From Miscanthus floridulus (taxonomy: Eukaryota > Streptophyta > Magnoliopsida > Poales > Poaceae), in contig NC_089593.1 of the NCBI RefSeq assembly GCF_019320115.1, positions 12,283,823 to 12,347,822 on the forward strand: 64,000 nucleotides of DNA. Direction: 5' to 3'. The translations under genes were made by a program, and so were the position numbers. Under the pieces are notes generated by a model that ran no database searches, was not told where the DNA came from, and saw only the letters and a list, made by a program, of their open reading frames with translations. Shown here piece after piece: positions 18,940 through 29,055 of the stretch. Each line of letters begins with the position of its first letter. The stretch's first letter is position 1.

Positions 18940-19169
18940 TGTTAGAACCAAAACATAGGTTTGGGGCTGAATTTCAGATTTCATTAGCCATGCCACAACT
19001 ATGGCAGGTTGGGGATACATATATGATAGCTTGCTTGAGCCTTAAGAAAACTACAGCATATTCTAGAGATGCTAAAGTAGATGCTAGGGATAAAGATAAG
19101 GGCTGACACAGCCACCAACTACTCTAGATAAGTATCCTAACTAGATAAGGACAAGACCTATAGTTGTCA
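18940..19169 (-). repeat. 3' LTR of the PAS2 Copia element
   Basis: 230 bp, first and last bases TG...CA, paired with 24248-24477. Its first bases create the stop codon that truncates the PAS2 frame. Confidence 0.92.
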
Positions 19170-19182
19170 TTCTCCCCCTAAG
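19170..19182 (-). promoter_or_regulatory. Polypurine tract of the PAS2 Copia element
   Basis: Plus-strand TTCTCCCCCTAAG, that is CTTAGGGGGAGAA on the minus strand, directly against the 3' LTR. It overlaps the pol stop codon (19178-19180). Confidence 0.85.
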
Positions 19183-21204
19183 TCTTGTGTGGCGCCTTCT
19201 GGGGAATTTGAACCATCCCAATCCTGGCGCGAAGCTCCTGGAACTTGACCCGCCCAAGGGACTTGGTGAGAAGATTGGCGAGCTGATCCTGGGTGTTGAT
19301 GTAGCCGGCCTTGATGCTCCCCTCATCCAAATAGCTCCCGATGAAGTGGTACTTGATGCGGATATGCTTGCTGCGCTCATGGAAGACGGGGTTCTTCGCC
19401 AAACCAAGGCGGACTTGCTGTCCACCCTGAGCTCCACTGCTTCTGTGTCCCTGCCAGGAGATCGCCTAGCAGCCGAGCCAACCAGAGAGCTTGAGTCGAA
19501 GCAGTTGTGGCAGCGATGTACTCCGCCTCGCAACTGGACAGAGCCACCACTTGCTGCTTGACCGACTGCCAGTTGATTAGACACTTGTCGAGAAAGAATA
19601 GCGTCCTGCTGGTGCTCTTGCTTGTGTCGATGTCGCCGGCGAGGTCGCTGTCGCTGTACCCGATGAAGTGCTCCGCACTGGGACACCTCAGGTAGTGCAA
19701 GCCGTAGTTGGAAGTGCCTGCGACGTAGGGGAGGATCCTCTTGACGGCCTGCTCGTGCTCCGTCGTTGGTCGCTGCATGAACCGATTGACGTAGCCAACG
19801 GCGAACGTCAGGTCCGGCCGTGTATGGATGGGGTAACGAAGGCTGCCCACAATGCGTCGGTACCGCGTGGCGTCGACCTCGTTCGCCGTGCTGTCGCGGC
19901 TTAGCTTCAGCCTCTCCTCCATGGGAGTGTGTGCTGGGTTGCAGCCGGTGAGCCTGCCCAACTTGACGATTCGCTTGGCGTAGACGGTCTGGCGAAGGGA
20001 GATGCCGGAGCTGTCCTGGTGGACCTCGATCCCCAGGTAGGAGAGAAGACCCAAGTCACTCATCTGGAAGGTCACCTTCATCTCCTCCTTGAATGACTCC
20101 ACCTCGGCCTCCTTGGTGCCGGTGATCAGCAAATCGTTGACGTAGACGCCTACCAACAGGGCATTGCCTCCCTTGCCCCGCCGGTAGACTGTAGCCTCGT
20201 GAGGACTTTGCTGGAACCCCATTTGCTTGAGAGTGGAGTCCAGCTTGGCGTTCCAAGCTCGGGGTGCTTGCCGCAAGCCGTAGAGGGCCTTGCGTAGGCG
20301 AAGAACCTTGTTCTCCTTGCCGGGGATGACGAATCCCGGCGGCTGGTGGTCGTAGACCTCCTCTAAGTCACCATTGAGGAAGGCGGACTTGACGTCCATG
20401 TGGTGCACACGCCAACCCTCCTAGGCTGCCAGTGCGAGGAGACGGACGGACTCCATCCGCGCAACGGGCGCGAAGGCGTCGTCGAAGTCGACTCCCTCCT
20501 GCTGGACGAACCCGCGCGCTACCAGACGCGCCTTGTGCTTGATCACCGACCCGGCCTCATCCTTCTTGAGCTTGTAGACCGACTTAAGGGTGATGGCACG
20601 GTGGCCGGCAGGAAGATCCGCCAGCTCCCACGTCCGGTTCCGCTCGACCGCGTCCATCTCCTGTGGCATCGCGGCGCGCCATGCCGCGTCTGCCTCAGCG
20701 AAGGAGCGGGGCTCGTCATCCTCGTGCGCCAGGTGTAGCTCCGCCTCGAAGTCGTGCACCGCCAGTCCAGGAACGGGCTGATCACCAAAGATGTTGTTCA
20801 AGGTGCGGTAGCGCAGAGGCTCGTCGTCGTGGTAAGCATCGGCGCGATCCTCGTCGTCAGACAGCGGAGTGGCGAACTCCACCGTGCGCTGCTCGTCACG
20901 GACCAAGGCTGCTGGTGCCGATCTCGGGGTTGTGGGCACCGATGCAGGAGATTAGGGAGCCGGTGTAGGAGAGCGGGGCGTAGCCGGTGGTACAGGTGGT
21001 GGAGGACTTGCTGGTGGTGTAGGCAGTGGAGTATTCGCCGGAGCTGATGGCGAGCCGGGTGCTGAGGTAGACGAGCTCGGTGAAGATGAGCTACTAGCTT
21101 CCCCGGCTCCCTCGAAATGGACGTAGTCGACGACGAAGTCTCTGAGAGTCGAAGTCGAGCCGTCGTCCACCGCCTTGTCCCAGGCCCAGCCTCGCCCTTC
21201 GTCA
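19178..21204 (-). pseudogene. pol: Copia Pol C-terminal half: linker, reverse transcriptase, RNase H
   Basis: Read on the minus strand: VVFDEGRGWAWDK at about 21200, the conserved segment after copia integrase, then a Ser/Pro-rich linker. A stop (TAA) follows at 20952-20954; then the reverse transcriptase start (ELADLPAGHRAI, KARLVARGFVQQEGVDF). A TAG at 20421-20423 stands where an open codon is expected, just before [10 protein letters not shown]. The catalytic box reads YVND instead of YVDD: the first Asp is Asn (codon 20136-20138). RNase H follows with YSDSDLAGD and SSCEAEYIAA. A further frameshift lies near 19380-19400, and the last frame ends PHKT at 19178. Two stops, frameshifts and the lost Asp make it inactive. 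Confidence 0.88.
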
Positions 21205-21739
21205 AACACCACTTCATCCGAGGCTGTTTGGAGGACGGGAGTATCAAGGCAAGCTACATCACCAAGGACCAGCTTGTGGACCTGCTCACCAAGCCCCTTG
21301 GGAGGATCAAGTTCCTTGAGCTCTGCTCGAGGACCGGGATGGTTCAACTTTCCCACAAGACGACGCACAAGACTTAGGGGGAGAAGGATGGATAAGTCTG
21401 GCTGGTCTATTGTGGGGCTGTTGGAGGCTGTTGCACAAGGACAGCATCTAGTCTTTGTGGGGCTGTTGGCTGTTAGCATCTAGGACAGTGGCTGTTAGCA
21501 TCTAGGACAGCATATTAGGGGACAGCATCTTAGAGGACAGCACCTTAGCATCTTAGACTAGCATCTTGGCATATGCTTGGCTGACTAGCAGCCTATAAAT
21601 ATGTAACCCCAACCCCTTAGGTTGGCATGGCATTTGTGTGAGCTTGTGTGAGAAATAGACAAGAAAATTGCCCCAACTCCTAGTGTCATCCTCTCTCGAT
21701 GAGAGTAAGAATTCTCCTACTACCAAGAGTGAGAATTCA
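21196..21739 (+). mobile_element. Inverted piece of a second Copia element (RNase H end plus LTR)
   Basis: Plus-strand frame VKHHFIRGCLEDGSIKASYI through DLLTKPLG to PHK-like THKT and stop (about 21375) is the C-terminus of a copia RNase H in the opposite orientation to its host element. It is followed by the polypurine tract CTTAGGGGGAGAAGG and then by LTR-like DNA with a TATA box (CTATAAATATG, about 21594) that ends ATTCA at 21739. It differs from the host's own RNase H end and from its 230-bp LTR, so it comes from a related but distinct element. The lower junction falls in TTCGTCAAACAC, which both strands' proteins can use, suggesting a microhomology join. Confidence 0.75.
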
Positions 21740-22437
21740 GCGACTAACAGCGCGGAGAAGTGGCGCTGGATCCCCTCGTCGGCGCAATACGCCGCGAACT
21801 CAGCCGTCGTGAACTCGCCGCCGTTGTCGGTACGTAGCACCTGAAGCTTGCGGCCGCACTCCGCAGTAGCTTGATGGCGCTTGATGGCGCCCGTAGCCGC
21901 CGCCTTGGTGTCGAGCAGGACCGCCCACATGTAGCGGGACACGTTGTCGACGAGGAGCAGGAAGAAGCGCTGGCCTCCAGGTGTGGCCGGTGTCACGGGG
22001 CCGCAGAGGTCACCGTGCACGAGCTCCAGCTTCTCCTTGGCGTGGAAGCTCGCCTGGCGGGGAAAGGGGAGCCGCCGCTGCTTGGTGAGGACGCAGGTGT
22101 CGCAGAACTGCTCCACGTGCTCGACTCGCGGCATGCCCTGCACCATCTCCTTGTTGCCGAGTTGCTTCAGGGCCTCGAAGTTGAGGTGCCCAAAGTGCTC
22201 GTGCCACCGCCAGGAATCGTCGTCGCGGCGGGCTGCAAGACACACGGGCTGCGCCACCTGCACGTGGAGGACGTAAAGGCAGTTGGGGCCTCTGTTCACC
22301 TTGACGAGAAGTCGACGATGGCGATCCCAGATACGCAAGACCCCGTGCTCGATCTCCACGCGCGAGTCGTTCTCATCCAGCTGTCCCAGGTTGATGATGG
22401 AGTTCCTTAGCGCGGGGTTGTAGTAGACACCAGTGAG
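21740..22437 (-). pseudogene. pol: Copia integrase, first half
   Basis: Minus-strand reading gives the GAG-pre-integrase region (WHEHFGHLNFEALKQL, then the paired cysteines in FCDTCVLTKQ) and the integrase core start with Asp in VHGDLCGP and Asp in RTDNGGEF. The frame is open to GIQRHFSA and then enters the inverted insert at about 21740, so the catalytic Glu and the C-terminal half are missing. Truncated and inactive. Confidence 0.87.
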
Positions 22438-24186
22438 CAGTCAGTGCTTGCCGGTCTTGGCGGTGAAGACGACGGAGCCGACGCCCTTGATCTCCATGGC
22501 AGAGGCGTCCCTGAACTTGACGGAGCCTCGAACGCCGGAGTCGAGCTCGGAGAAGAACTCCTGTCGCCCGGTCATGTGGTGGGTGGCGCCGGTGTCGAGG
22601 TACCACCCGTCGATCTTGTCGCCGCCGGACCTGTTGCCAAGGAAGACGTGAGCCCGTGGCTCGTCGAGGTGGAGTGCGGCGGCGGCCGGCACGGGAGAGG
22701 AGTGCGGCTCGATGCTCCCGTGTACGAAGAACAGAGCTGGCTCGTCACCTTCCTGCGCTTGCACGACGTGTGCTTGACCGCTGCGCTTCGCCTGCCGACA
22801 GTCCTTGGCCCAGTGGCCGGACCTCCCGCAGTTGTTGCAGGTGTCGTCGCGGGTAGCCTTGCGCTCGCTGTCGGCGCCGCTAGGAGCACCATCACGCACC
22901 TTGTCCCGCTTGCGCGGCCGACGCTTGCGGCTGCTCGACGAACCCGAAGCCGAAGAACCCGAGGCCTCCCGCTTCTTTCGCTCCCGCTGGCGGGCGAGCC
23001 ACTGCTCCTCGGCGAAGAGAAGCTTGCCACCGATGGTGACCGACTTTGAGGGAGGTAGCTCATCGCAGTTGTCGACGGCCTTGAGGCGACCCGTCACCTC
23101 CTCGATCGACAGCTCGGAGAAGTCCAGCAACATCTCTATCGTGATGGCGACCTGCGAGTACTTCTTGAGGCGACCCGTACCGCGCCAACTGCTGCATTAG
23201 GGTGTTGAGGCGGAGAGTGAAGTCGTCGACGTCCTCCCTGTCTTGAAAGCCAGGTTCTCCCACTCCTGACCTAGCTCCTGAAGCGTGGACCTGCGGGCAC
23301 AGTCGCTGCCGATGCGTGCCGCGGCGATGGCGTCCCAGGCGTCCTTGGCGGTCCGCTTGTTCGCGAGGGAGGAGTGCATCTCCGTCGGAACAGCAACAAA
23401 AAGCGCCTCCATTGCCCACCGATCCTCGTCGAAGTCGGCGTTGTCGTACCGTACCGCATCCCACGTGCCGCGCCTGCATCTTCACCTTCATCACCATGGA
23501 CCACTCCGCATAGTTGGTCTTGGTGAGCATGGGCCATCCGCCGCCGACGTCCTTGACGACGGTGTGCACGACGGGAGGGGAGCCGGGCCGGCCACGGCGA
23601 CCACAGCGCCGGTCCGGGGAAGGGGAGGCGTGCTGCCTGTGAGGGCTCTGCGTGCCAGCGTCCCGTCCGCCCAGGTCCCGCGCCTCGTGCCGCTCCTCCT
23701 GCTCCAGCCAGGCATTGGCGTCGCGTGCCGCCCGCTCGTCCCGGTCGAAGTCGTGGCGGCGTCCGTCGAAGCGGCCCGCGTCGCGTCCGCGGCGGTTGTC
23801 GAAGCCGTCGCGGTCGCTAGCCTCACGTCCACCGCGTCTGCCTAGGCCCGCTTGGCGTCCGCTCCGCGGCGCAGAGCTGCAGCCGCCGCCGCTCCTGCAT
23901 CCGACGCGCCCGCCCGGGCGCCGTAGTCCTCCTGCTTGCCCGCGTCTGCCTCTGCACGGAGCGCAGCCGCTGCTGTTGCAGCCTCCCGCGCCTCCGCTGC
24001 TGCCTGGTGGGCGGCTTCAGCCGCACACGCCGCAGCAAGCTCCGCCTGGGCGATGCGAGCCGCCCGCTCCGCTGCTGCTGCACGCTCGGCCGCCGCCTCC
24101 TCGCGCCTGGCTGCTGCAGCCGCTGCAGCACGTATGCTGGAGGTGGTGGAACGGTTGGAGGAAGAGGATGAGGAGTGGAGAGACAT
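22438..24186 (-). pseudogene. gag: Copia Gag and protease, frameshifted
   Basis: The minus-strand ATG at 24184-24186 lies 46 bp below the primer site and opens MSLHSSSSSSNRSTTSS. An extremely Ala-, Glu- and Arg-rich segment follows (about 100 residues) and may be helical. After frame changes come an Asp/Arg/Glu-rich stretch, the Gag core (WPMLTKTNYAEWSMVMKVKM at about 23515, DAWDAIAAARIG, FTLRLNTLMQQLARYG), a zinc knuckle CNNCGRSGHWAKDC (about 22810-22850), and the protease motif WYLDTGATHHMTG (about 22570-22605). At least three frameshifts and a stop near 23842 break it. The DTG triad is intact in its own frame. Confidence 0.83.
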
Positions 24187-24231
24187 GGCGACGGATTGGG
24201 ATGGGGTAAGGGTAGAACCCAGATGAATTTA

Positions 24232-24245
24232 GGCTCTAGATACCA
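24232..24245 (-). promoter_or_regulatory. Primer-binding site of the PAS2 Copia element
   Basis: Minus strand TGGTATCTAGAGCC, two bases after the 5' LTR, matches initiator Met tRNA except for one inserted base compared with TGGTATCAGAGC. Confidence 0.85.
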
Positions 24246-24247
24246 TT

Positions 24248-24477
24248 TGTTAGAACCAAAACACAGGTTTGGGGCTGAATTTCAGATTTCATTAGCTATG
24301 CCACAACTATGGCAGGTTGGGGATACATATAGGATAGCTTGCCTGAGCCTTAAGAAAACTACGGCATATTCTAGAGATGCTAAAGTAGATGCTAGGGATA
24401 AAGATAAGGGCTGACACAATCACCAACTACTCTAGATAAGTATCCTAAGTAGATAAGCACAAGACTTATAGCTGTCA
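24248..24477 (-). repeat. 5' LTR of the PAS2 Copia element
   Basis: 230 bp, same ends as 18940-19169, followed by target duplication GGCTT and resumption of PAS2 exon 6. Confidence 0.92.
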
Positions 24478-24482
24478 GGCTT

Positions 24483-25036
24483 TGCACCTTCCTGGTTATT
24501 ATGGCTTAGGTAAATTTGGATTTGCTCCAAATCTGGAGAGTAATCTTACCACCTTTGTCAGGGAAGTTTCCCCTAAAAGTGTTTTTGCATACTGATTGTC
24601 TGCAGGTACAGCACCTTTATGTTGTTGTATCCTACTGGTATCTCTAGTGAAGTTGGTCTGATCTACATTGCCTTGCCTTACATGAAGGTACACTGATCTT
24701 ACTAGAAAACTGAAGAGCTCCACATGTTGTTCATCTTATAATTATCGTTTTCAACTGTTTTTTTGTGGGACCAATTTCAGGCATCGGAGAAATACTGTCT
24801 TAGGATGCCCAACAAATGGAACTTCTCATACGATTACTTCTATTCATCTATTCTTGCCCTCCTGATTTATGTTCCAGGTAAGCCTTCCCTCAATCGCACC
24901 ACATTTTGCTATCTTGTATTAGTGCCTTATAAGAAGGTGCATTGTTTCACTTTGGACCACTGCAGGTAGTCCGCACATGTACCGTTACATGCTCTCCCAG
25001 AGGAAGAAAGCACTGTCAAAGGCCAAAGTGGCGTAA
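24483..25036 (+). CDS. PAS2: PAS2-type gene, exons 6b to 9 (3' half)
   Basis: After the 5-bp duplication GGCTT (24478-24482) exon 6 resumes with the APSWLLWL segment and ends TTAG|GTAAAT. Exon 7 carries the catalytic region (STFMLLYPTGISSEVGLIY). Exon 8 gives ASEKYCLRMPNKW through the last membrane segment. Exon 9 gives SPHMYRYMLSQRKKALSKAK and the stop TAA at 25034-25036. The lysine-rich tail fits an ER-retrieval type terminus. Splice sites are all canonical, so decay apart from the insertion is slight. Confidence 0.87.
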
Positions 25037-27633
25037 TGCTGCTCAAGGGCTCTGTAGAATGGTTTGTGTCATGTTGGAATGTGCCTCGTGGCTCAACTTT
25101 TCGACATTTCCGGTAGAATCAGATTGGGGATATATTATTAGAATGGAGCTCTTCATATGAAGTGCCCCATACGTGCAACGTGTTGTACCAGAATCATTTC
25201 AGCTATCAGCTGTTGCATGATTAAATTGTAATTTGCTCCGAGTCACCTCTCATTTGGGCGAATTTCCATGTTGATTATATGGCAATGTGTTTCGCATCCT
25301 TCTCTCAGCTGGTACTGTGTTCTCTGGTTTCTAGTAAACAATGTATGATTTTATCCAGTGCCAAGAACATTTTCATGCTCTAGTTGTATTAGTCGATGTA
25401 TCACTTTCTGTAGTGAACTTATTTTCAATTGAGAAGTTAGGAGTGTCATTTTATTCTCTCTTCTTGGGAGGAAATGAATTTCATTGGGCACTGGGAATTT
25501 GGATTGCAAAAGCCCTCAGGCCTCGGCTTGCCCCATCTGTCAACTTTTGTTAGCTTCTAGTTCGAACCCCATCGCTAATTGCAGCAAATTTTCCGCATCC
25601 GTCGACTTCTCCCGTCGCGCCCTCCGACGGCCACCGGTTTGACTCCATCGATGCCGATGTGCCCCTCTCTGGTGTGACTCACCCCCTTTCTCATCTTTAC
25701 CCCAAGTCATCCATGTATTTCAAATTTCAAGCTTTTTTTTTGCTGATAATTAGTCTAACCATATTAAAAGTTTAGTATATAGTAAAAATAGTCGCATTGA
25801 ATTTGCATTTAGAAATATTTTCTAATGATCAATTTTTTGTTGCCATAAACTATTTATTAATTAAAGAAATTAGTGGTTAAAGTTACGTCTTCTATTATGA
25901 GACAGAGGGAGTATAATGATGTGCACGGGTGGGTATTATCTAACTAAGGTCGGGTTGCTGCAGCACGATGTGCAAAACTCTGCTCTAATTCGAGACCAAA
26001 GTTGTTCGAATTGGGATCCTAGGTATATGATCTTTTTTTGCCGTAAGATCCAAATCCTTATTATACAAAATATTATATAATATGTTGTAAAGACTGAAGT
26101 CTATAGTATTGTTTTTGAGTGATTTAATTGACATTTTAAAATTTAACTCGGTTTATTGACATTATTTTTTTGAGGAAATTATTGATTTTCAATACACCTT
26201 AGCTTCAAATTGCATTTTGTCACCCAAATCATTTCAAAAGTTCTTTATCTCAATTGTTATGTAGTATGATAGGATTATGATCCTATGTAAGATCCTATAA
26301 ATCTTATGGGATTATATGAAACTTTCAGGATTCAGTTATTATGAAATTTATGATACAGGGTAAGATTGTAAGGTTTTATGATTGAACCCAAATCCTGACA
26401 ATTTTGATCGAGATTTTATGTCAAAGAGGAAATGCTCGAACTATATCGCATCGATTTGGGAGGCTCATCCGGCATGTAAATCGGTCATGGTGTTTTGTAC
26501 AAACAAAAACTGATTTGAGTCCATGTCAGTCAGACAGAGTACAGTTGAAGTCCAAATCATATATTTGTGCATAAACTGGTTTATATGTACCATTTTAAGT
26601 GTGATGATTTGAATGTGCATATACTGCAGCATTATCCTGGATAATGTGTGGTTCTAATAAAGAAGAACAATAAGCTTCTAGCTGATAGCTGGCTTAATTC
26701 CTGTTAACTAGTTCTTGGCACTAGCTTACCAGTTGAGTAATAATAATGCTTCATTGCCTCTAGAGTTGTCAATGATCGCCCTCTTCCTAATACGCCTTAG
26801 CTACATGACTGGTGACTGATGTTAACAGGGTCTTAGTGTACGTACACCACTACATGCTTTTCAGCTGATTCTTTCGGGCCTCTATGCACATTTTCTTTTC
26901 CGAGAATACTTTATAACCAACCTGAGTTATGAATCAAACTTGAGTCGCCTTGAATAACAATATTTACTTTCCTGATCTGTCATCAGTGTAAAAGAAAAGG
27001 GTAGTGTTAACCCTTTTAGTAAGAAGTTCTCATCTGACTATTTGACTATACATATTGGTACCTGATGAAATATAAAACAGATAAATAAAGAAAAGAAAAG
27101 AATCTTTCCAAGAGAAATAAGTTGTATATATATGCTACCAAACTGTTCTGTTCAGAGGAAATTTGCTGGTAATATGCTTGGATTTAGCGTGGGTGGCTGG
27201 GTGGTGGCTGCTAAGCAGTAGCAGCAACAGTTAATGCCACTTTGCACTAACCAACCAAGACCAGTTTTTTGATGCGTCTGATTCATATGTTTTAGGTCAA
27301 AGCCACGACCTTAAAGCCATGGCCATCTCAGTGTTGTCAATATAGCCATCTCAATGTTACGCCAGCAGGATGTGAGTTATCATATAGCAGCAGTGGTACC
27401 GGATGTGTGAGTTAGCAATGCAGAAATGCAACAACACATGTATATACGACCACATGGGGTTATCTCAGCCATCCATCCACACACATGCATTCAATCTCAA
27501 CCATTCAATGCACTGCGTCCCTAGGTCCACATCCACCCACCCACTCACATGCACTGCATCTCCACCGTTGGATGCACTTTGTGCGGCTGTGATAACCCAT
27601 GTGATCATAGGGGCATGCGGAAATTTCACTTTG
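25037..27633. other. PAS2 3' untranslated region and AT-rich intergenic DNA
   Basis: 25037 to roughly 25340 is the expected 3' untranslated region. Around 25575-25680 a GC-rich stretch between an AG and a GT looks exon-like but matches nothing known to me. At about 25870-25915 the sequence TTATGAGACAGAGGGAGTAT is the inverse of a typical Stowaway-like MITE end (ACTCCCTCTGTCTCATAA), but no partner end is visible. The rest (to 27633) is AT-rich with no coding signal or repeat that I can support. Confidence 0.45.
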
Positions 27634-27873
27634 GGCCTTGTTTAGTTGGTGAATTTTTTGGCGAAATGGCACTGTAGCAATTTCGTTGTTATTTGACAAT
27701 TAATGTCCAATCATAGTCTAATTAGGTTTAAAAGATTCATCTCGTGAATTTCGTCTAAACTGTGTAATTAGTTTTATTTTTTATTTATATTTAATGCTTC
27801 GTGCATGCGTCCAAAGATTCGATGTGACGAGGAATCTTAAAAATTTTTGCAAAATAAAGTGCAACTAAACAGG
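27634..27873. mobile_element. MITE with GGCCTTGTTTAGTT ends
   Basis: 240 bp. The left end GGCCTTGTTTAGTT and right end AACTAAACAGG are inverse of each other, and the element is flanked by the 7-base direct repeat CACTTTG (27627-27633, 27874-27880). The interior is non-coding. This is a very common grass MITE type; the superfamily (hAT is likely from the 7-8 base duplication) is inference. Confidence 0.8.
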
Positions 27874-28079
27874 CACTTTGTTATCAGTGTAGGTGCTGCG
27901 ATGCAAACCCATGGCGTGACAGGACCAGTAGTAGGCGCTGGGCATCCTGCTTACCAGCTGACACTGGGAGCGCAATGGTGGGCGTGGGGCATCCGGCGGC
28001 AGCTAGCGTGGATAACGCCTGATTATCTGGAATCTGATGGATAGCAGTAGTTTGATTCATTGTCGTCTATCAGAGAAAG

Positions 28080-28315
28080 GCTAATAATAGCCAGCTCCTG
28101 GCTATAAGATTTTTTTTACAGCCTTTTCTTAGTCCATTCATATAGTAGTTAGTTCTTCATTATTAATATATGATTTATTTGTCTCTCTCACAAAATTTAT
28201 TGGTTCTTATGTCTGAACTGGCTATAAGCTTACAATCCGTTTCTTCTCTATCTCCTCTCTTCTCTTCTCCACCTCAGTATTTAGCCAGCTTACAACCTAC
28301 TATTACACTCTCAAG
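28080..28315. mobile_element. Possible MITE with TAATAG...GCCAGCT ends
   Basis: Left TAATAATAGCCAGCTC and TGGCTATAAG, right TAGCCAGCTTACAACC and TACTATTA form an imperfect inverted pair about 230 bp apart around an AT-rich, TC-rich core. No clear target duplication was read, so the borders are approximate. Confidence 0.4.
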
Positions 28316-28474
28316 TCTTGTTCAGTAAGTTTGCACGTCCTGGTGTCACAAACAGACTCGTAGAAGCGACGATGAATGAGTGAGTGAACGGCGTCTGCTG
28401 TAGTCTCATCATATATTTAATTTATGGCAGCTGTCTACTACTACTCTACCGCCACTACTACATAAACATTTTGT

Positions 28475-28715
28475 AGGGGTGACTCAAGACTATTTGTAAG
28501 AGTAGTTTGATTAACTGTCTCTATCAAACCGTTTCTACACATTATGTAATTGTAGGGGTGGTTCTCAGGTCGTCCTTACAAATCGATTTATAGAGGCGGC
28601 TGGTGTTATCAGCCGCCCCTATAAATCGATTTCTAGGAGTGGCTGGTACTACAGCCGCCCTTATAATACCTGTTTGTAGGGGCGGTTCAGCCTAGAACCG
28701 CCCCTACAGTACATT
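28475..28715. repeat. CACTA left subterminal repeats
   Basis: TTGTAGGGGTG, TTATAGAGGCGGCTGG, CAGCCGCCCCTATAA, TTTGTAGGGGCGG and CCGCCCCTACAG alternate in both orientations over 240 bp. Such arrays are binding sites for the DNA-binding transposon protein in CACTA elements. Confidence 0.75.
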
Positions 28716-29055
28716 TTCACGCTAAAAAAAATTCAAATTTACAATTCAAATTCGACCAGGACACTGTTTGTTTCCGCGTATTCCATCCAGCGTTCGTGTT
28801 GCTGAACGCCCCGTGACCAACATTCCGCCGAACGTCCCGCGACCAACGCGAGCGAGGAAAGCGAGATAATCCCACCGAACGCACCGCGACCAACATTCCG
28901 AACCGCGTTCGCTCAAGAGTATTATATAAACTATAAGCACAAGAATATTATATAAATTACAATTACAAGTCCAATTCATAAAAATATATACAATCAATCA
29001 TTAAATAGACATAATTCACAAGGTAAAACCAATGTCAAATTCCATACACATTGTT

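Larger units (their letters stand above)
18940..24477 (-). mobile_element. Degenerate Copia retrotransposon inserted in PAS2 exon 6
   Basis: 5,538 bp, minus strand, bounded by 230-bp LTRs (18940-19169 and 24248-24477; TGTTAG...TGTCA) and by the 5-bp target duplication GGCTT (18935-18939, 24478-24482). A minus-strand polypurine tract lies against the lower LTR and a Met-tRNA-like primer site (24232-24245) against the upper one. The LTRs differ at about a dozen positions by eye, so the insertion is older than the Sirevirus. Gag, protease, part of integrase, RT and RNase H are present but broken by stops and frameshifts. A plus-strand piece of another Copia element (about 21200-21739) replaces the second half of integrase. 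The short LTR and high GC suit the Retrofit/Hopscotch group, by inference. Confidence 0.92.
17227..25036 (+). pseudogene. PAS2: PASTICCINO2-type 3-hydroxyacyl-CoA dehydratase, split by Copia insertion
   Basis: PTPLA/HACD family: the ER-membrane dehydratase of the third step of very-long-chain fatty-acid elongation, acting with KCS, KCR and ECR. Nine exons: 17227-17289, 17412-17523, 17936-17954, 18167-18255, 18690-18743, 18896-18939 plus 24483-24509 (exon 6, split), 24606-24687, 24781-24877, 24966-25036. Every junction has GT/AG and the phases join. Family motifs include VERPLQFAQTAAIME, ATLPQIGSRLFLTWG, EAFGF and RMPNKWNFSYDYFY. The catalytic Tyr (24628-24630) and Glu (24649-24651), seven residues apart, are intact. 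Total coding length is about 219 residues, as in the family. Two breaks: the Copia element in exon 6 puts a stop within eight codons, removing the active site; and exon 1 is one base out of frame between the ATG and RRLYPSVYN. Likely a null allele or homeolog. Confidence 0.9.

Noticed and set aside
19187..24226. Many plus-strand frames through the Copia element
   Set aside because: They are opposite-strand shadows of a GC-rich coding region. Only 21196-21377 shows true protein motifs (RNase H end).
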